From positions 434,001 through 498,000 of the forward strand of contig CANMRV010000004.1 in the NCBI GenBank assembly GCA_947500435.1: a stretch of DNA of 64,000 nt, in the 5' to 3' direction. The notes under the pieces are model-generated. The model was not told the origin of the DNA and did not search any database. It was given only the letters and a program-made list of their open reading frames with translations. The position numbers and the translations under genes are program-made. Source of the stretch: an uncultured Flavobacteriaceae bacterium. Lineage in GTDB: Bacteria; Bacteroidota; Bacteroidia; Flavobacteriales; Flavobacteriaceae. This document shows positions 8,133 through 17,798 of the stretch, one piece after another (the first letter of the stretch is position 1; every line of letters begins with the position of its first letter).

Positions 8133-9428
8133 CTATGAGCTGATAGCGATTCTTTGGTACTGGCTTGGAGTGAGTTGGGTATCTTTCTTGAAAGCTTTGT
8201 TAAAGGTTACTTTGTTATTATAGCCAACTTCATAGGCGACATCTATAATATTCAAGTTCTTTTGAATATCACTATTTAGGATTGCCTTTGCTTCTTGTAT
8301 TCTATATGTATTGATCAATTCATGAAAACTCATCTTAAAATGCTCGTTGATTACCTGCGAAGCATTATGTCTTGTAGTATTTAACTTAGCCGAAAGCGTA
8401 TCTAAACATATATTGCTCTCTTTGTAGATTTTTTCTTTATCGAACAAATGAATTAGATTTTCCTTTAATTCAAGTGACAAACTCTTGGTGAGTCCTGATT
8501 TTTCATATTTAAACAAGAATTTATTAAATGAGAAGGAGCCATTGAAAACGGCTGGTTGAACATTTGCCGAATATCCAAGATACATTACCATTGATGCCAT
8601 ACATATTACCTGTACATGGAATAAAACCCCAAAATTAATATTGTTGGCTAATAGCGATCCATATACCGAATAGCATGCAACATAAAGTATATGAATTTTA
8701 AAAATATTCTTCTGCCATATCTTATTTTCCAAATCAAGGGTCGGATTGCTTTTTGATGCCAAATACATTTTTCTTATGAAGTAGCCATATATCAATAAGG
8801 AGGATAGTTTTAAAACAATTATCGAAACATCGGAAAAACTTCTTCCAATAGTAGCGCGCTCTAACATGACTTCCAGTTTTTGATCGGCGGACATTACATA
8901 GCTCGGAAGTAGATATACAGCAAATATCAAAGTGGGTAGAAAATGTAAAAGGTCAATTTTTTTGAATTTATGCTGTTGCGTTATCCTCTTAAAGTATAAA
9001 TAGAGTAGTGGTCCATATAGGAAAGAAAAAACTGTTGATAGACGATAGGTATGCGGAAATTGAAATTGATACTTTGTTATACTAAGGAAAATATGAAGTA
9101 TGAAAATTGAATGAATGAATATAAATGCACTGATTAATATTTTGGCAGTAGATTCAACTTTCTTGTTGAAATGAATAATTATCGCAATATAAAAACCAAT
9201 CAATGCAACATATAAATATATGAATGATAGAAAGGTGAAATCAGGAGATGAATCAAAAGCAGGGGCGACATAAGTTTCGGCGAAAATTGAATAATCAATG
9301 GTATGCAACCAACTTTTCGTGAAATTGGTGTGCATAAAATCAACACTACCTCCAAAGTCTATGGACGGACTAGAGTAGCCTGGCGTGATTGCGAGTAAGA
9401 ATGTGATTAGTATTCCCAGTTGTCTCAT
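8133..9428 (-). CDS. Membrane-anchored AraC-family transcriptional regulator
   Basis: A 431-residue one-component regulator. An N-terminal signal-like segment and about 45 probably extracytoplasmic residues precede seven hydrophobic helices (roughly residues 66-290). An AraC/XylS DNA-binding domain follows (about 325-428; paired helix-turn-helix motifs, with INTYRIQEAKAILN and NIIDVAYEVGYNNKVTFNKAFKK typical of the family). It presumably binds DNA while anchored in the inner membrane. It lies directly upstream of susC on the same strand, separated by the repeat-bearing regulatory region, so it is the prime candidate to control susCD. The signal it senses is unknown. Confidence 0.9.
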   Translation of the reverse strand: MRQLGILITFLLAITPGYSSPSIDFGGSVDFMHTNFTKSWLHTIDYSIFAETYVAPAFDSSPDFTFLSFIYLYVALIGFYIAIIIHFNKKVESTAKILISAFIFIHSIFILHIFLSITKYQFQFPHTYRLSTVFSFLYGPLLYLYFKRITQQHKFKKIDLLHFLPTLIFAVYLLPSYVMSADQKLEVMLERATIGRSFSDVSIIVLKLSSLLIYGYFIRKMYLASKSNPTLDLENKIWQKNIFKIHILYVACYSVYGSLLANNINFGVLFHVQVICMASMVMYLGYSANVQPAVFNGSFSFNKFLFKYEKSGLTKSLSLELKENLIHLFDKEKIYKESNICLDTLSAKLNTTRHNASQVINEHFKMSFHELINTYRIQEAKAILNSDIQKNLNIIDVAYEVGYNNKVTFNKAFKKDTQLTPSQYQRIAISS

Positions 9429-9811
9429 GTTGATTGATGAATGAATTAGCCAGTATTAAGGTAGGAATAAAAACAAATCGATTGTAGAAAAAGTAAGAAA
9501 AAAAGTAAACCCCGATAATAACTTACCCTGAAGTAAGGTGAGTAAATTTTAGGCCTAATCGGTGAAACGTTGTATTTATTAACACTTTGAAGTTTTTAAC
9601 TATAGATCCCCAATTGAGAGGTAAGCTCAAAGAAAGGCATAAAAAAAACCGGTGCTCCCACCGGTTTTAACTAACTAACTCAAAAAATTACTAACTCAAA
9701 TTTGTATTAAAAAGCTCCTTGAAACTTTTGAAATATTTTTATGTAAGTTCTCTAAAAATACAACGCGATAAAAACAAGAATAGTATATGAATTACAGTAA
9801 TAATTTTAACA
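9429..9811. other. Intergenic region upstream of the AraC-type gene
   Basis: A 383-bp stretch with no gene. It must hold the AraC-type promoter (9429-9600; a weak TACCTTAA lies 31-38 nt before the start on the minus strand) and contains the terminator of the DUF4197 gene at 9641-9668. Nothing else is recognised. Confidence 0.5.
9641..9668 (-). terminator. Terminator of the DUF4197 lipoprotein gene
   Basis: A perfect 10-bp stem (9645-9654 with 9659-9668) around a CTCC loop. On the minus strand it is followed by eight T residues. Confidence 0.85.
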
Positions 9812-10516
9812 TTAATCCTGAAGCACAAAAACCTTTCTCAAAAGATCTGTAGTTCTTGAAGAAACTTTAGTTCTGATTTCTTTTTCTTCTACTGCAATCA
9901 TTGTATAAACCCCTTTCAATGCTTCTTGAGTGACGTAATCAGTCAGGTCGGGATTTACATTTTTCGTTAACGGAATATTATTATACTTTGTAATTAAGTT
10001 GTTCCATATTTGGTCAGCACCAACCTTTTCGAATGAGTTCTTTATTACCGGGTTAAATTTAGCATAGAGTGCCGTTTGGGTGGTATTGGTTAGATATTGT
10101 GTTGCCGCATCGTCGTTGCCTAGGAGAATTCCCTTAGCATCATTAAAAGTGATGCCCTTAACGGCGCTCACAAAAATTGGGGTTGCCTCGCCCACAGCAT
10201 CTTCCGCAGCTCGGTTCAGTACTTTGAGCCCTTCATCAGCCAGTTTACCCAAACCGACATCACGAAGCGTTTTGTCTACTTTTTGCAATTCCTCAGGAAG
10301 TAAAATTTTAACGAGCTCATTTTTCAAGAAGCCATCCTCTTGGGTTAATCTGCTCACTTGTTTGTCAATTCCTAAATCCAAAGCTTCACGAAGACCAGCA
10401 GCTATGTCTAAAGTTCCTACACCAGAAGTTCCTTGTGGGAGTTGGTTGACCACTTGTTGTAATTCTCCACAAGCAAAGAGTTGAAATACTAACACTGCTA
10501 AGATTAATTTTTTCAT
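9812..10516 (-). CDS. DUF4197 lipoprotein
   Basis: A 234-residue lipoprotein (lipobox ending at Cys16, QLFAC-GEL) matching the DUF4197 family, which is common in Bacteroidota and Proteobacteria and has no assigned activity. Typical features are AAGLREALDLGIDKQVSRL near the N-terminus, the ILLPEELQKVD segment, SAVKGITFNDAKGILLG, and the C-terminal TQEALKGVYTMIAVEEKEIR. The mature protein is helical and probably sits on the periplasmic side of a membrane. It is monocistronic with its own terminator. Confidence 0.88.
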   Translation of the reverse strand: MKKLILAVLVFQLFACGELQQVVNQLPQGTSGVGTLDIAAGLREALDLGIDKQVSRLTQEDGFLKNELVKILLPEELQKVDKTLRDVGLGKLADEGLKVLNRAAEDAVGEATPIFVSAVKGITFNDAKGILLGNDDAATQYLTNTTQTALYAKFNPVIKNSFEKVGADQIWNNLITKYNNIPLTKNVNPDLTDYVTQEALKGVYTMIAVEEKEIRTKVSSRTTDLLRKVFVLQD

Positions 10517-10603
10517 TTTGAAATGTTTAGATGTGTAACATTCCTAGAACGAAAAAGCCATGGCTATCGTATTTTAATAGTCGCTAAAAGGAAAACTAAA
10601 ATC

Positions 10604-11467
10604 TTAAGTGAAAATCACCGTCTTATTGTTGTAGACCATGGTTTTACGTTGTAGGTGCAACTTTACAGCGCGGGATAATACGATTTTCTCCAAATCCCTT
10701 CCTTTGGAAATAAAGTCCTTTATTGTATGTGCATGCGAAACCGTTGTAACGTCTTGCTCAATAATCGGGCCCGCGTCCAAAGCCTCAGTTACATAATGAC
10801 TGGTAGCTCCGATGATTTTGACACCGCGTTTAAACGCGGCGTGGTATGGCTTTGCACCGGCAAAAGCAGGTAAAAAGGAGTGATGAATATTTATAATTTT
10901 ATTGGGATACTCACTAATTAGCTTATCACTAACAATTTGCATGTACCGCGCCAAAACAAAAAAATCGACTTGATACTCTTTTAACAATTTCAGTTGCTCA
11001 TCTTCGGCTGCCGACTTGTTTTCTTTCGATATGGGAATATGGTAAAAAGGGATATCGAACTGTTGGGCAATATAATTCAAGTCATCATGATTGCTAGCAA
11101 TAAATGGAATCTCAACATCTAATTCCCCAGACTTATATCTACTTAAAAGGTCGTACAGACAATGGTTGTATTTTGAAACAAAAAGCGCCATTTTAGGTAC
11201 TATGGTATCCATATAAATATTACATTCCATATGGTATGGAGCCGCGATAGAACTTAAAAATTCCTCTTTAAAAGTAGGGGCTGAAAATTTGTCAGAACCG
11301 TTGAAATCACTTTCCAGACGCATGAAGAAAATATTAGCTTGTTTATCAACATGTTGATCTAAATAAATAACATTACCTCCCTTGGCTTGAATAAAACCTG
11401 TTACCGAACAGATGATACCTGATTGATCTGGACAATTAATAAGAATAGTGGTTTTCAATAGTTCCAA
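10604..11467 (-). CDS. purU: Formyltetrahydrofolate deformylase
   Basis: Hydrolyses 10-formyl-THF to formate and THF, balancing one-carbon pools. At 287 residues it has the family length. An N-terminal ACT domain (about 5-85, LINCPDQSGIICSVTGFI) is followed by a formyltransferase fold. The catalytic Asn and His lie in NIHHSFLPAF and the Asp in ATSHYVTEALDAGPII. The ACT domain distinguishes PurU from the purN-type transformylase. It stands alone between unrelated genes. Confidence 0.95.
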   Translation of the reverse strand: MELLKTTILINCPDQSGIICSVTGFIQAKGGNVIYLDQHVDKQANIFFMRLESDFNGSDKFSAPTFKEEFLSSIAAPYHMECNIYMDTIVPKMALFVSKYNHCLYDLLSRYKSGELDVEIPFIASNHDDLNYIAQQFDIPFYHIPISKENKSAAEDEQLKLLKEYQVDFFVLARYMQIVSDKLISEYPNKIINIHHSFLPAFAGAKPYHAAFKRGVKIIGATSHYVTEALDAGPIIEQDVTTVSHAHTIKDFISKGRDLEKIVLSRAVKLHLQRKTMVYNNKTVIFT

Positions 11468-11553
11468 TTTTGAAGTACAAAATTAGAATATTAAAAACTG
11501 CAAACTAAGCGAAAATTGTGATTTTACGTGATGTAATCTTTTAGGAATAAAAC

Positions 11554-11967
11554 CTAGCTCAAAGAATCATCTGATGAATTCGGTAAGGTTCGAATCCATT
11601 TTAAATACGACTTTCTAAAGCTTTTGATTTCTGAGCGTAAAAGATTTAGGTATTCTTTTTCTTTAACACCATCTTTTTCCAAGCCCGTGCAATATGAATT
11701 AATATTGCGAATCATAATATTTACAAATGTAGCGTTCCGAAGTCTTTCACTATATGATTTTGAGGACAAGGCCTGGGCCATATTCTTCGAAATTAAACGC
11801 GCATCAGTAAGAAGGGAATTTGCTATAATATCCCTAAGGCTATTAGACTGATATAGTTTCACAAGATCTTTATTGAACGAAACATACGATACCAGATGCC
11901 TACTAACCTCATAAAGAGATTGGGCTTTTTGATAAACCTTTACAGAGCCTAAATTTTCTGAAGACAT
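11554..11967 (-). CDS. Possible four-helix-bundle protein (S23-like family)
   Basis: 137 residues, entirely alpha-helical in appearance. The N-terminal KVYQKAQSLYEVSRHL and the spacing of later helices resemble the four-helix-bundle proteins first found as rRNA intervening-sequence proteins (S23 family). In flavobacteria such genes are usually free-standing and of unknown role. No signal peptide or catalytic motif. It diverges from the Lrp-type regulator, with which it shares a 120-bp upstream region. The family assignment is tentative. Confidence 0.6.
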   Translation of the reverse strand: MSSENLGSVKVYQKAQSLYEVSRHLVSYVSFNKDLVKLYQSNSLRDIIANSLLTDARLISKNMAQALSSKSYSERLRNATFVNIMIRNINSYCTGLEKDGVKEKEYLNLLRSEIKSFRKSYLKWIRTLPNSSDDSLS

Positions 11968-12087
11968 GTTTTCTTCGTAATAGCAATTATACTATAAAGT
12001 TACGCCACAAATGAAGTATTTTTCTTTTGAATCAATAGTAAAATCGTATTTTAGCCTTCGATACTAAGATATTAATCTTGTTTACCT

Positions 12088-12540
12088 ATGAATATTAAGA
12101 TTGATGATTTGAATTGGAAGATTCTGGAATGTTTGCAGGAAAATGCTAGAACTTCCTTCGCTGATATTGGGCGAAGAATTGGCCTCACTCCACCCGCAGT
12201 AGCTGAACGAGTTAAGAAAATGGAAGACCTAGAAATACTCGAGGGTTATACGGCAAAAGTTTCCCATGCGAAAACAGGACATCAGTTAAAAGCGATAATT
12301 ACACTTCGTGCTTTTATGGGAAAGTTAAAGCCTTTTCTTACCACAGTAATAGACTTCGAGGAGGTCAAAAACTGTTATCGTATTACGGGTAATGAGAATA
12401 TTGTGATGGAGGTCATATTGAAAGATCAATTCCATTTAGAAAAGTTTATTGATAAACTTATTCAATATGGCGAAACCCGAACCCATATTGTTTTGTCTAA
12501 CGTTGTTTCGAATGCACCGATACTAAAAAGGGATGGTTAA
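12088..12540 (+). CDS. Lrp/AsnC-family transcriptional regulator
   Basis: 150 residues: an N-terminal winged-helix DNA-binding domain (DDLNWKILECLQENARTSFADIGRRIGLTPPAVAERVKKME) followed by a RAM/ACT-like effector domain that drives oligomerisation. Such proteins usually sense amino acids and often control nearby genes. Here the divergent four-helix-bundle gene, the downstream 7TM regulator and the alanine/glycine symporter at 13843 are the nearest candidates. No operator was identified. Confidence 0.93.
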   Translation: MNIKIDDLNWKILECLQENARTSFADIGRRIGLTPPAVAERVKKMEDLEILEGYTAKVSHAKTGHQLKAIITLRAFMGKLKPFLTTVIDFEEVKNCYRITGNENIVMEVILKDQFHLEKFIDKLIQYGETRTHIVLSNVVSNAPILKRDG

Positions 12541-12604
12541 GCATTGATTACATAGTAGGAAGCGGACATTTTTGGTTAAATTTAAAACCAAATAGAACTT
12601 AGGG

Positions 12605-13720
12605 ATGCAAGTAATTTTTGAATATGCGATAACCGCTATAGTCTGTTTGATTACAGCTATTGTCATTCAGCGCATTTATAAAAAAGAAAAAAGCAATGTT
12701 GCCCAGGTCGATGAGGTTCAAGGCATCCTATGGTTCGGACTTGCCATTTTCACTTGGGGGTTCGGAGCCTTATTCAACTTGATTGCAGTTTCTTATTTAG
12801 AATGGTCTCCGACAAACAAAGTTCTTATTTATTTTGGAGTTCTGATTTCCTTATTGAACTCTCTTTTTATACTCCTATCCATACCATCCATAGAATATAA
12901 AGGTCAACGGAGTATAATAATTCGTCTGGTAGAGCGCTTTTCTGAAAGAGAATTCATTTCCATTTATTTGGGTGTAATGGGAATGCTCACTTTTGTGTTT
13001 TTTGCTGCCTCTTTCACGAATTCGGCAATAAGTAATTCGCTCATTTGGTTAATTGATATTCCCATATCGATAGTCGTTGCGTTTGCTTTGCTGAATGCTT
13101 TGAATAAAGCTTTTAACAATAGAAATATGCGTTTCATGGTTTTGCCATGCCTTGCGCTTTTCATACTCATTTTGATTGCGGTTACGCATAGAATAGTTCC
13201 GGAAGAACGAATTCCGGGTTTTATTTCAAAGGGTTCCTGGATAGCCCTTGGCACCGTTACCTCTATTTCATTTAAATTCCTTTTTATTCTTTTATTTTCC
13301 ATTTTATTATACAGTTGGAAGTTCTTATCCGAAAAAGAACAAAAGCAGTCTCGCTTAGATATGGTCTTGGTTGAAAAAGGAAAATTGGAAGAAGAGAATT
13401 CGAAATTAAAAATTGCAAACAATAGTCACTTAGATACTATTTCGAGATTGACCGCGGATTTGGAAACACTTACTGAGACTACTAAAATTAATCTTTCCGA
13501 TAGACAGAAGGAAGTTCTTGGAAATTTAGGGGTATTAGGAAATGAAAAATCATACACCGAAATAGCAGAGGCGATGCACATAAGTGTAGATGGATTTCAA
13601 ACACACATTCATCAAATCAAAAAGGCCTTACATATTAGCGGCTCCGCCGGAAAGAATCAACTGATTCAATATGCACTCGAAAATGACATGTTGAAACATG
13701 CGACTCTCAAATCAAATTAA
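12605..13720 (+). CDS. Seven-helix membrane protein with C-terminal LuxR-type HTH
   Basis: 371 residues: seven hydrophobic helices (roughly residues 1-250), a charged coiled-coil (about 250-300, rich in Glu/Lys/Leu heptads) and a C-terminal helix-turn-helix of the LuxR/GerE kind (LSDRQKEVLGNLG..., KSYTEIAEAMHISVDGFQTHIHQIKKAL). It reads as a membrane-bound one-component transcription regulator whose coiled coil would mediate dimerisation. No periplasmic sensor domain is evident, so the signal may be sensed in the membrane. Function and targets unknown. It follows the Lrp gene by 64 bp and may be co-transcribed. Confidence 0.8.
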   Translation: MQVIFEYAITAIVCLITAIVIQRIYKKEKSNVAQVDEVQGILWFGLAIFTWGFGALFNLIAVSYLEWSPTNKVLIYFGVLISLLNSLFILLSIPSIEYKGQRSIIIRLVERFSEREFISIYLGVMGMLTFVFFAASFTNSAISNSLIWLIDIPISIVVAFALLNALNKAFNNRNMRFMVLPCLALFILILIAVTHRIVPEERIPGFISKGSWIALGTVTSISFKFLFILLFSILLYSWKFLSEKEQKQSRLDMVLVEKGKLEEENSKLKIANNSHLDTISRLTADLETLTETTKINLSDRQKEVLGNLGVLGNEKSYTEIAEAMHISVDGFQTHIHQIKKALHISGSAGKNQLIQYALENDMLKHATLKSN

Positions 13721-13764
13721 CTTCACTTCATTCTTACTTGGTTAATGAGTGTTTCACCAATTCC

Positions 13765-13785
13765 ACACTGATTTTTAATCAGTGT
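13765..13785 (+). terminator. Hairpin after the 7TM-HTH gene, possible terminator
   Basis: A perfect 9-bp stem (ACACTGATT/AATCAGTGT) with a TTT loop, 44 bp past the stop codon. The T-tract is weak, so it may instead be an operator for the symporter gene that starts 57 bp later. Confidence 0.45.
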
Positions 13786-13842
13786 TTAGCCTTGTAGATT
13801 TTTAGCTTAAAATACACCTTGCTATGAATCAATATAAAGTAA

Positions 13843-15423
13843 ATGGTACGTGTAGTTCTATTCTTGGTTATGTTTTTGGCTTCCCATTTTGTCAATGCCC
13901 AGAGCTCTTTGGATGACCAAATCAATGAAAAATTTGAAAATGCAACAGGTTGGTTTGTCGATGCCATTTTTGCTCAGATTCCACTTACTGATGAAGTTGG
14001 TATTCCATGGGTTTTGGTGGTACTTCTTCTAGGCGCCAGTTATTTCACTTTTTATTTTAGAGGGATAAATTTTACGGGATTCCGCACTGCGATTCGAATT
14101 GTTCAGGGTAAGTATGACAATTTGGAAAACGATACCCCGATTCAAGTTTCTGAATCTGTTTATACGGATGATGGGGATAATCCTGACACAGTCAGAATAG
14201 AAGACCATGATGGAGAAGTAACCCATTTCCAAGCATTAACGGCAGCACTTTCCGCAACAGTGGGTTTAGGAAATATTGCAGGTGTAGCTATAGCACTTTC
14301 CATCGGTGGGCCAGGGGCAACCTTTTGGATGATTTTGGTAGGCTTTCTAGGGATGGCTTCCAAGTTTGTTGAATGCACATTGGGAGTGAAATACCGCGAA
14401 ATCGATGAAGATGGAAGGGTTTTTGGCGGCCCCATGTACTATCTGACCAAAGGACTCAAAGAGAAGGGGCTGGAAAAGCTAGGAAAGGTTTTGGCCATAA
14501 TTTTTGCTGTCATGTGCATCGGAGGTTCCTTTGGGGGAGGGAATATGTTTCAGGTGAATCAGGCATTCCAACTATTTGAATATGTTACAGGAGCAGAAGA
14601 AAGTTTTATCCATGGAAAAGGATGGTTATTCGGACTCATTATGGCAAGCTTTGTTGGGGTCGTAATTATTGGAGGAATCAAGAAAATTGCAAAAGTGACG
14701 GATAAAATTGTTCCGGCAATGGTGGTTTTATACGTGCTTGCAGTGATTACTATTTTAGTCATTAATTATATGAGCATTCCAGATGCGTTCATGGCTATCT
14801 ATAATGGAGCATTTGCACCAGAAGGAATTGTGGGAGGTTTTATAGGGGTTTTAATACAAGGCTTTAAACGAGCGGCATTTTCTAACGAAGCGGGGATAGG
14901 ATCATCGTCGATTGCCCACTCCGCAGTTAAGACCAACTATGCCGCTAGTGAAGGTCTAGTGGCACTTTTAGAACCTTTTATTGATACAGTGGTGATTTGC
15001 ACTATGACGGCTTTGGTTCTAATTATAACAGGGCAACTTGAAGTAGGCGCCGAAATTTCAGATGCCCAGGGTGTGGTACTTACTTCGAACGCCTTAAAAA
15101 GTGGAATTTCATGGTTTCCGTACTTGCTGTCTTTTGCAGTCGTATTATTTGCATTCTCTTCAATGATATCTTGGTCATACTATGGACATCAAGCTTGGTC
15201 ATTTCTTTTCGGCCGTAGTAAGAAAATGGAGTATCTATACAAGACAATCTTTTGCATATTTGTTGTAATTGGTTCTGCCGCTACCTTAGGTTCGGTAACC
15301 GATTTTTCGGATGCAATGATATTTGCCATGTTGGTACCAAATATGATAGGCTTGTTTTTGCTTTTACCCAAGGTGAAAGAGGAGTTGGTAAAATACCGGA
15401 ACGCCATTAAAAATCAGTCATAA
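13843..15423 (+). CDS. Alanine/glycine:cation symporter (AGCS family)
   Basis: An inner-membrane transporter importing alanine or glycine with Na+ or H+. 526 residues, longer than the ~450-500 norm because of an N-terminal signal-like segment (residues 1-19, ending VNAQ) and an acidic loop after the first core helix (about residues 95-125, DDGDNPDTVRIEDHDGEV). The family core is clear: ALTAALSATVGLGNIAGVA, SIGGPGATFWM, GGPMYYLTKGLK, GGGNMFQ and the FSNEAGIGSSSIAHS substrate/cation region. The N-terminal extension recurs in flavobacterial homologues as I know them. Confidence 0.94.
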   Translation: MVRVVLFLVMFLASHFVNAQSSLDDQINEKFENATGWFVDAIFAQIPLTDEVGIPWVLVVLLLGASYFTFYFRGINFTGFRTAIRIVQGKYDNLENDTPIQVSESVYTDDGDNPDTVRIEDHDGEVTHFQALTAALSATVGLGNIAGVAIALSIGGPGATFWMILVGFLGMASKFVECTLGVKYREIDEDGRVFGGPMYYLTKGLKEKGLEKLGKVLAIIFAVMCIGGSFGGGNMFQVNQAFQLFEYVTGAEESFIHGKGWLFGLIMASFVGVVIIGGIKKIAKVTDKIVPAMVVLYVLAVITILVINYMSIPDAFMAIYNGAFAPEGIVGGFIGVLIQGFKRAAFSNEAGIGSSSIAHSAVKTNYAASEGLVALLEPFIDTVVICTMTALVLIITGQLEVGAEISDAQGVVLTSNALKSGISWFPYLLSFAVVLFAFSSMISWSYYGHQAWSFLFGRSKKMEYLYKTIFCIFVVIGSAATLGSVTDFSDAMIFAMLVPNMIGLFLLLPKVKEELVKYRNAIKNQS

Positions 15424-15468
15424 AATACGTATGAATATTTGTAGGTAAGCGATATAATCGTTTATTTT

Positions 15469-16299
15469 ATGTCTATGGAAATGGATAAAATCAACGAGTA
15501 TCTTCAAATCGCCATTGACAAGGTGGTTTTCTTTTTACCAAAGATTGTTTTAGCTGGAGTAATTCTTTGGATTGGTTTTAAAGTTGTCAAAAAAATAGTC
15601 CAATTACTGAATGTAGCCCTTCAAAAATCTGGGTTTTCAGAAACACTCCGTCCATTTATAGGTTCAACAGCAACAGTTCTATTGAAAGGTGCAGTACTTT
15701 TTGCAATTGCATCTGTTATAGGGGCAGACCTGACAGGTTTATTTGCTATACTTGCTGCAGCTGGTTTTGCTATTGGTATGGCACTTCAGGGCAGCTTGGG
15801 CAATTTTGCTTCAGGAATATTGATTCTCTCCTTAAAACCCTACAAAATCGGGGATTGGATTCAATTGGATGATAAATTCGGTCGAGTAGAGGAGATAGGT
15901 ATTTTTAGTACCGATGTATTGACTCCGGGAAATAAGATATTGATTATTCCCAATTCCATGATTACAGAATCAGTCGTAACTAACTTTTCTGAAAAAGGAA
16001 GGATCCGTCTCGAACTTTTGATAACCATGCCCTATGAGGAGAGTTTTCCTAAGGTTAAAAGGATAATCACACAGGCCCTGCTTGAACTTCCTAAAGTATT
16101 AAAAGATCCGCTTCCTGATATTGGAATACAAACATTTGATAGCCACAGTATTACGCTTTTGGTCAGACCTTATGTTATTCCTGATGATTATTGGTCAGTT
16201 ATATTCGAAGCGAACAAGGCAATGAAAGCTGCCTTTAGTTCCAATAATATCAAAGTTGCCTATTCTGAAGGAGTTGAGATGGGTGCAATTGGAGAATAG
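15469..16299 (+). CDS. Small-conductance mechanosensitive channel (MscS family)
   Basis: A 276-residue inner-membrane channel that releases solutes on hypo-osmotic shock. The pore-lining third helix is rich in Gly/Ala (AAAGFAIGMALQGSLGNFASG), followed by the beta domain (LKPYKIGDWIQLDDKFGRVEEIG, NKILIIPNSMI) and a mixed alpha/beta C-terminal domain. About three transmembrane helices, like the minimal MscS. Two or three nearby ATGs (15469, 15475, 15481) could start it. A second, more divergent MscS-type gene lies at 33348. Confidence 0.93.
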   Translation: MSMEMDKINEYLQIAIDKVVFFLPKIVLAGVILWIGFKVVKKIVQLLNVALQKSGFSETLRPFIGSTATVLLKGAVLFAIASVIGADLTGLFAILAAAGFAIGMALQGSLGNFASGILILSLKPYKIGDWIQLDDKFGRVEEIGIFSTDVLTPGNKILIIPNSMITESVVTNFSEKGRIRLELLITMPYEESFPKVKRIITQALLELPKVLKDPLPDIGIQTFDSHSITLLVRPYVIPDDYWSVIFEANKAMKAAFSSNNIKVAYSEGVEMGAIGE

Positions 16300-16380
16300 T
16301 TTTTTGAAAATCTTAACTTAATTAATGCGTAACTTTAGTTCATTGCTTTTTTGGCTAGATTTTTGATGCCAATTTGATAT

Positions 16381-17793
16381 ATGAAGAAAAAATTACTACT
16401 CCTATTCCTTTCGATTGCTTTTTATGGCACTGCGCAACAGTTGACACTCAAGAAAGGAATTATTATAGACGCTGTTCCGGTAAACGACTCTATTTCTGAA
16501 AACTTTGCCTTATATCTTCCAACTAGTTTTGAAATTTCTAAAAAGTGGCCTATTGTCTTTGTGTTTGATATGCAGGGAAGGGGTAAGCAAGCGCTGAGCA
16601 TGTTTCGGCAAGCTGCTGAGGAACAAGGGTATATTTTAGCGGCTTCAAATAGTGTAAATGATAGTATCACGCTTTCAAAAAACATTCTCATTTCGAGTAG
16701 GATGTTCAGTGCGGTTTATTCCATTTTACCCATCAAGAAAAACCGAAGCTATACAGCCGGATTTTCGGGAGGAGCGCGATTAGCTTCTTTGGTGCCTACC
16801 TTTGTGAAAAAAATTAAGGGAGTGATTTCTTGTGGGTCTGCGGTGGCAAATGAAGAAGTGTTAAGTAGTAAGAGTAGGTTTCATTTCATTGGCATAGTAG
16901 GTACTGAAGACTACAATTATTTGTCTATGAAGAATAGTCAAAAAATACTAAATAAATTGAAGTTTCCTAACCAGCTTTTAATATTTGATGGCGGAGAAAA
17001 GTGGCCAGAATCTCAATACCTTGCCAAGGCTATGGAGATCTTTACTTTAGCGGCTATGAGTAAAGATGTAGAGCCCAAAGATGATATTTTTATTAATGAT
17101 ACATACAAAAGAAATTTAGGACAAGTAAGCACTTTATTAACTTCCCAAAAACCCTTGATGGCAAATATGCTGCTAAGTGAAATGATTGACATTTATCAAA
17201 ATTTCAGGAATGTCGATTCATTAAAGGAGAGTTCGAAAACATTGAAGAAAACGAAACTTTATCGCAACTACAACCGCAGTCAAAATTCATTTTTCTTCAA
17301 AGAAAACTTGATAAAAGATACCTACGGATACGATCTTGAAGAAGATATTATTACTTACAATTACAATAATTTGGGATGGTGGAACTATCAAATTGAGGAA
17401 TTGGACAAGTACACAAAGAGTACTAACGTTTTCGAAAGACAAATGGGTAAACGTCTCAAGTCTTATTTGAATGCTCTAATTGCAGATAATATTGATCTTG
17501 TAAAGGCTACTAGTCCTGTTGATGAAGAAGCATTACTTTTTTTATGGATGGTGAATACGATTACCGACGTTAAGAACTATGATCCTTATCTAAAAATAAT
17601 TTCGCTCAGCTCGAAAGTCGAAGACTATGGCACAGCAATGTTTTATTTAGAAGAACTTTTGAAGGCTGGTTACACTGATACAAAAGGGCTATATGCACTG
17701 GAAAATACAGCGCTTCTTCGAATTACCCCTGAGTTTAACAAGGTGGTTGCCAAATACCTTAAAGACGCCCGTTACGAAACCAATGAAGAATAG
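16381..17793 (+). CDS. Secreted alpha/beta-hydrolase-like protein with helical C-terminal half
   Basis: 470 residues with a Sec signal peptide (about 1-18, GTAQ). Residues ~30-215 resemble a feruloyl-esterase/PHB-depolymerase-like alpha/beta hydrolase: YLPTSFEISKKWPIVFVFDMQGRG, a nucleophile elbow GFSGGAR, and GTEDYNY where the acid would be; a late catalytic His is not obvious. Residues ~235-470 are helical and look like TPR-type repeats. Exported, probably periplasmic. It may be a hydrolase or an inactive homologue; the substrate is unknown. It converges on the DJ-1-like gene with a 5-nt gap. Confidence 0.75.
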   Translation: MKKKLLLLFLSIAFYGTAQQLTLKKGIIIDAVPVNDSISENFALYLPTSFEISKKWPIVFVFDMQGRGKQALSMFRQAAEEQGYILAASNSVNDSITLSKNILISSRMFSAVYSILPIKKNRSYTAGFSGGARLASLVPTFVKKIKGVISCGSAVANEEVLSSKSRFHFIGIVGTEDYNYLSMKNSQKILNKLKFPNQLLIFDGGEKWPESQYLAKAMEIFTLAAMSKDVEPKDDIFINDTYKRNLGQVSTLLTSQKPLMANMLLSEMIDIYQNFRNVDSLKESSKTLKKTKLYRNYNRSQNSFFFKENLIKDTYGYDLEEDIITYNYNNLGWWNYQIEELDKYTKSTNVFERQMGKRLKSYLNALIADNIDLVKATSPVDEEALLFLWMVNTITDVKNYDPYLKIISLSSKVEDYGTAMFYLEELLKAGYTDTKGLYALENTALLRITPEFNKVVAKYLKDARYETNEE

Positions 17794-17798
17794 TGTTT

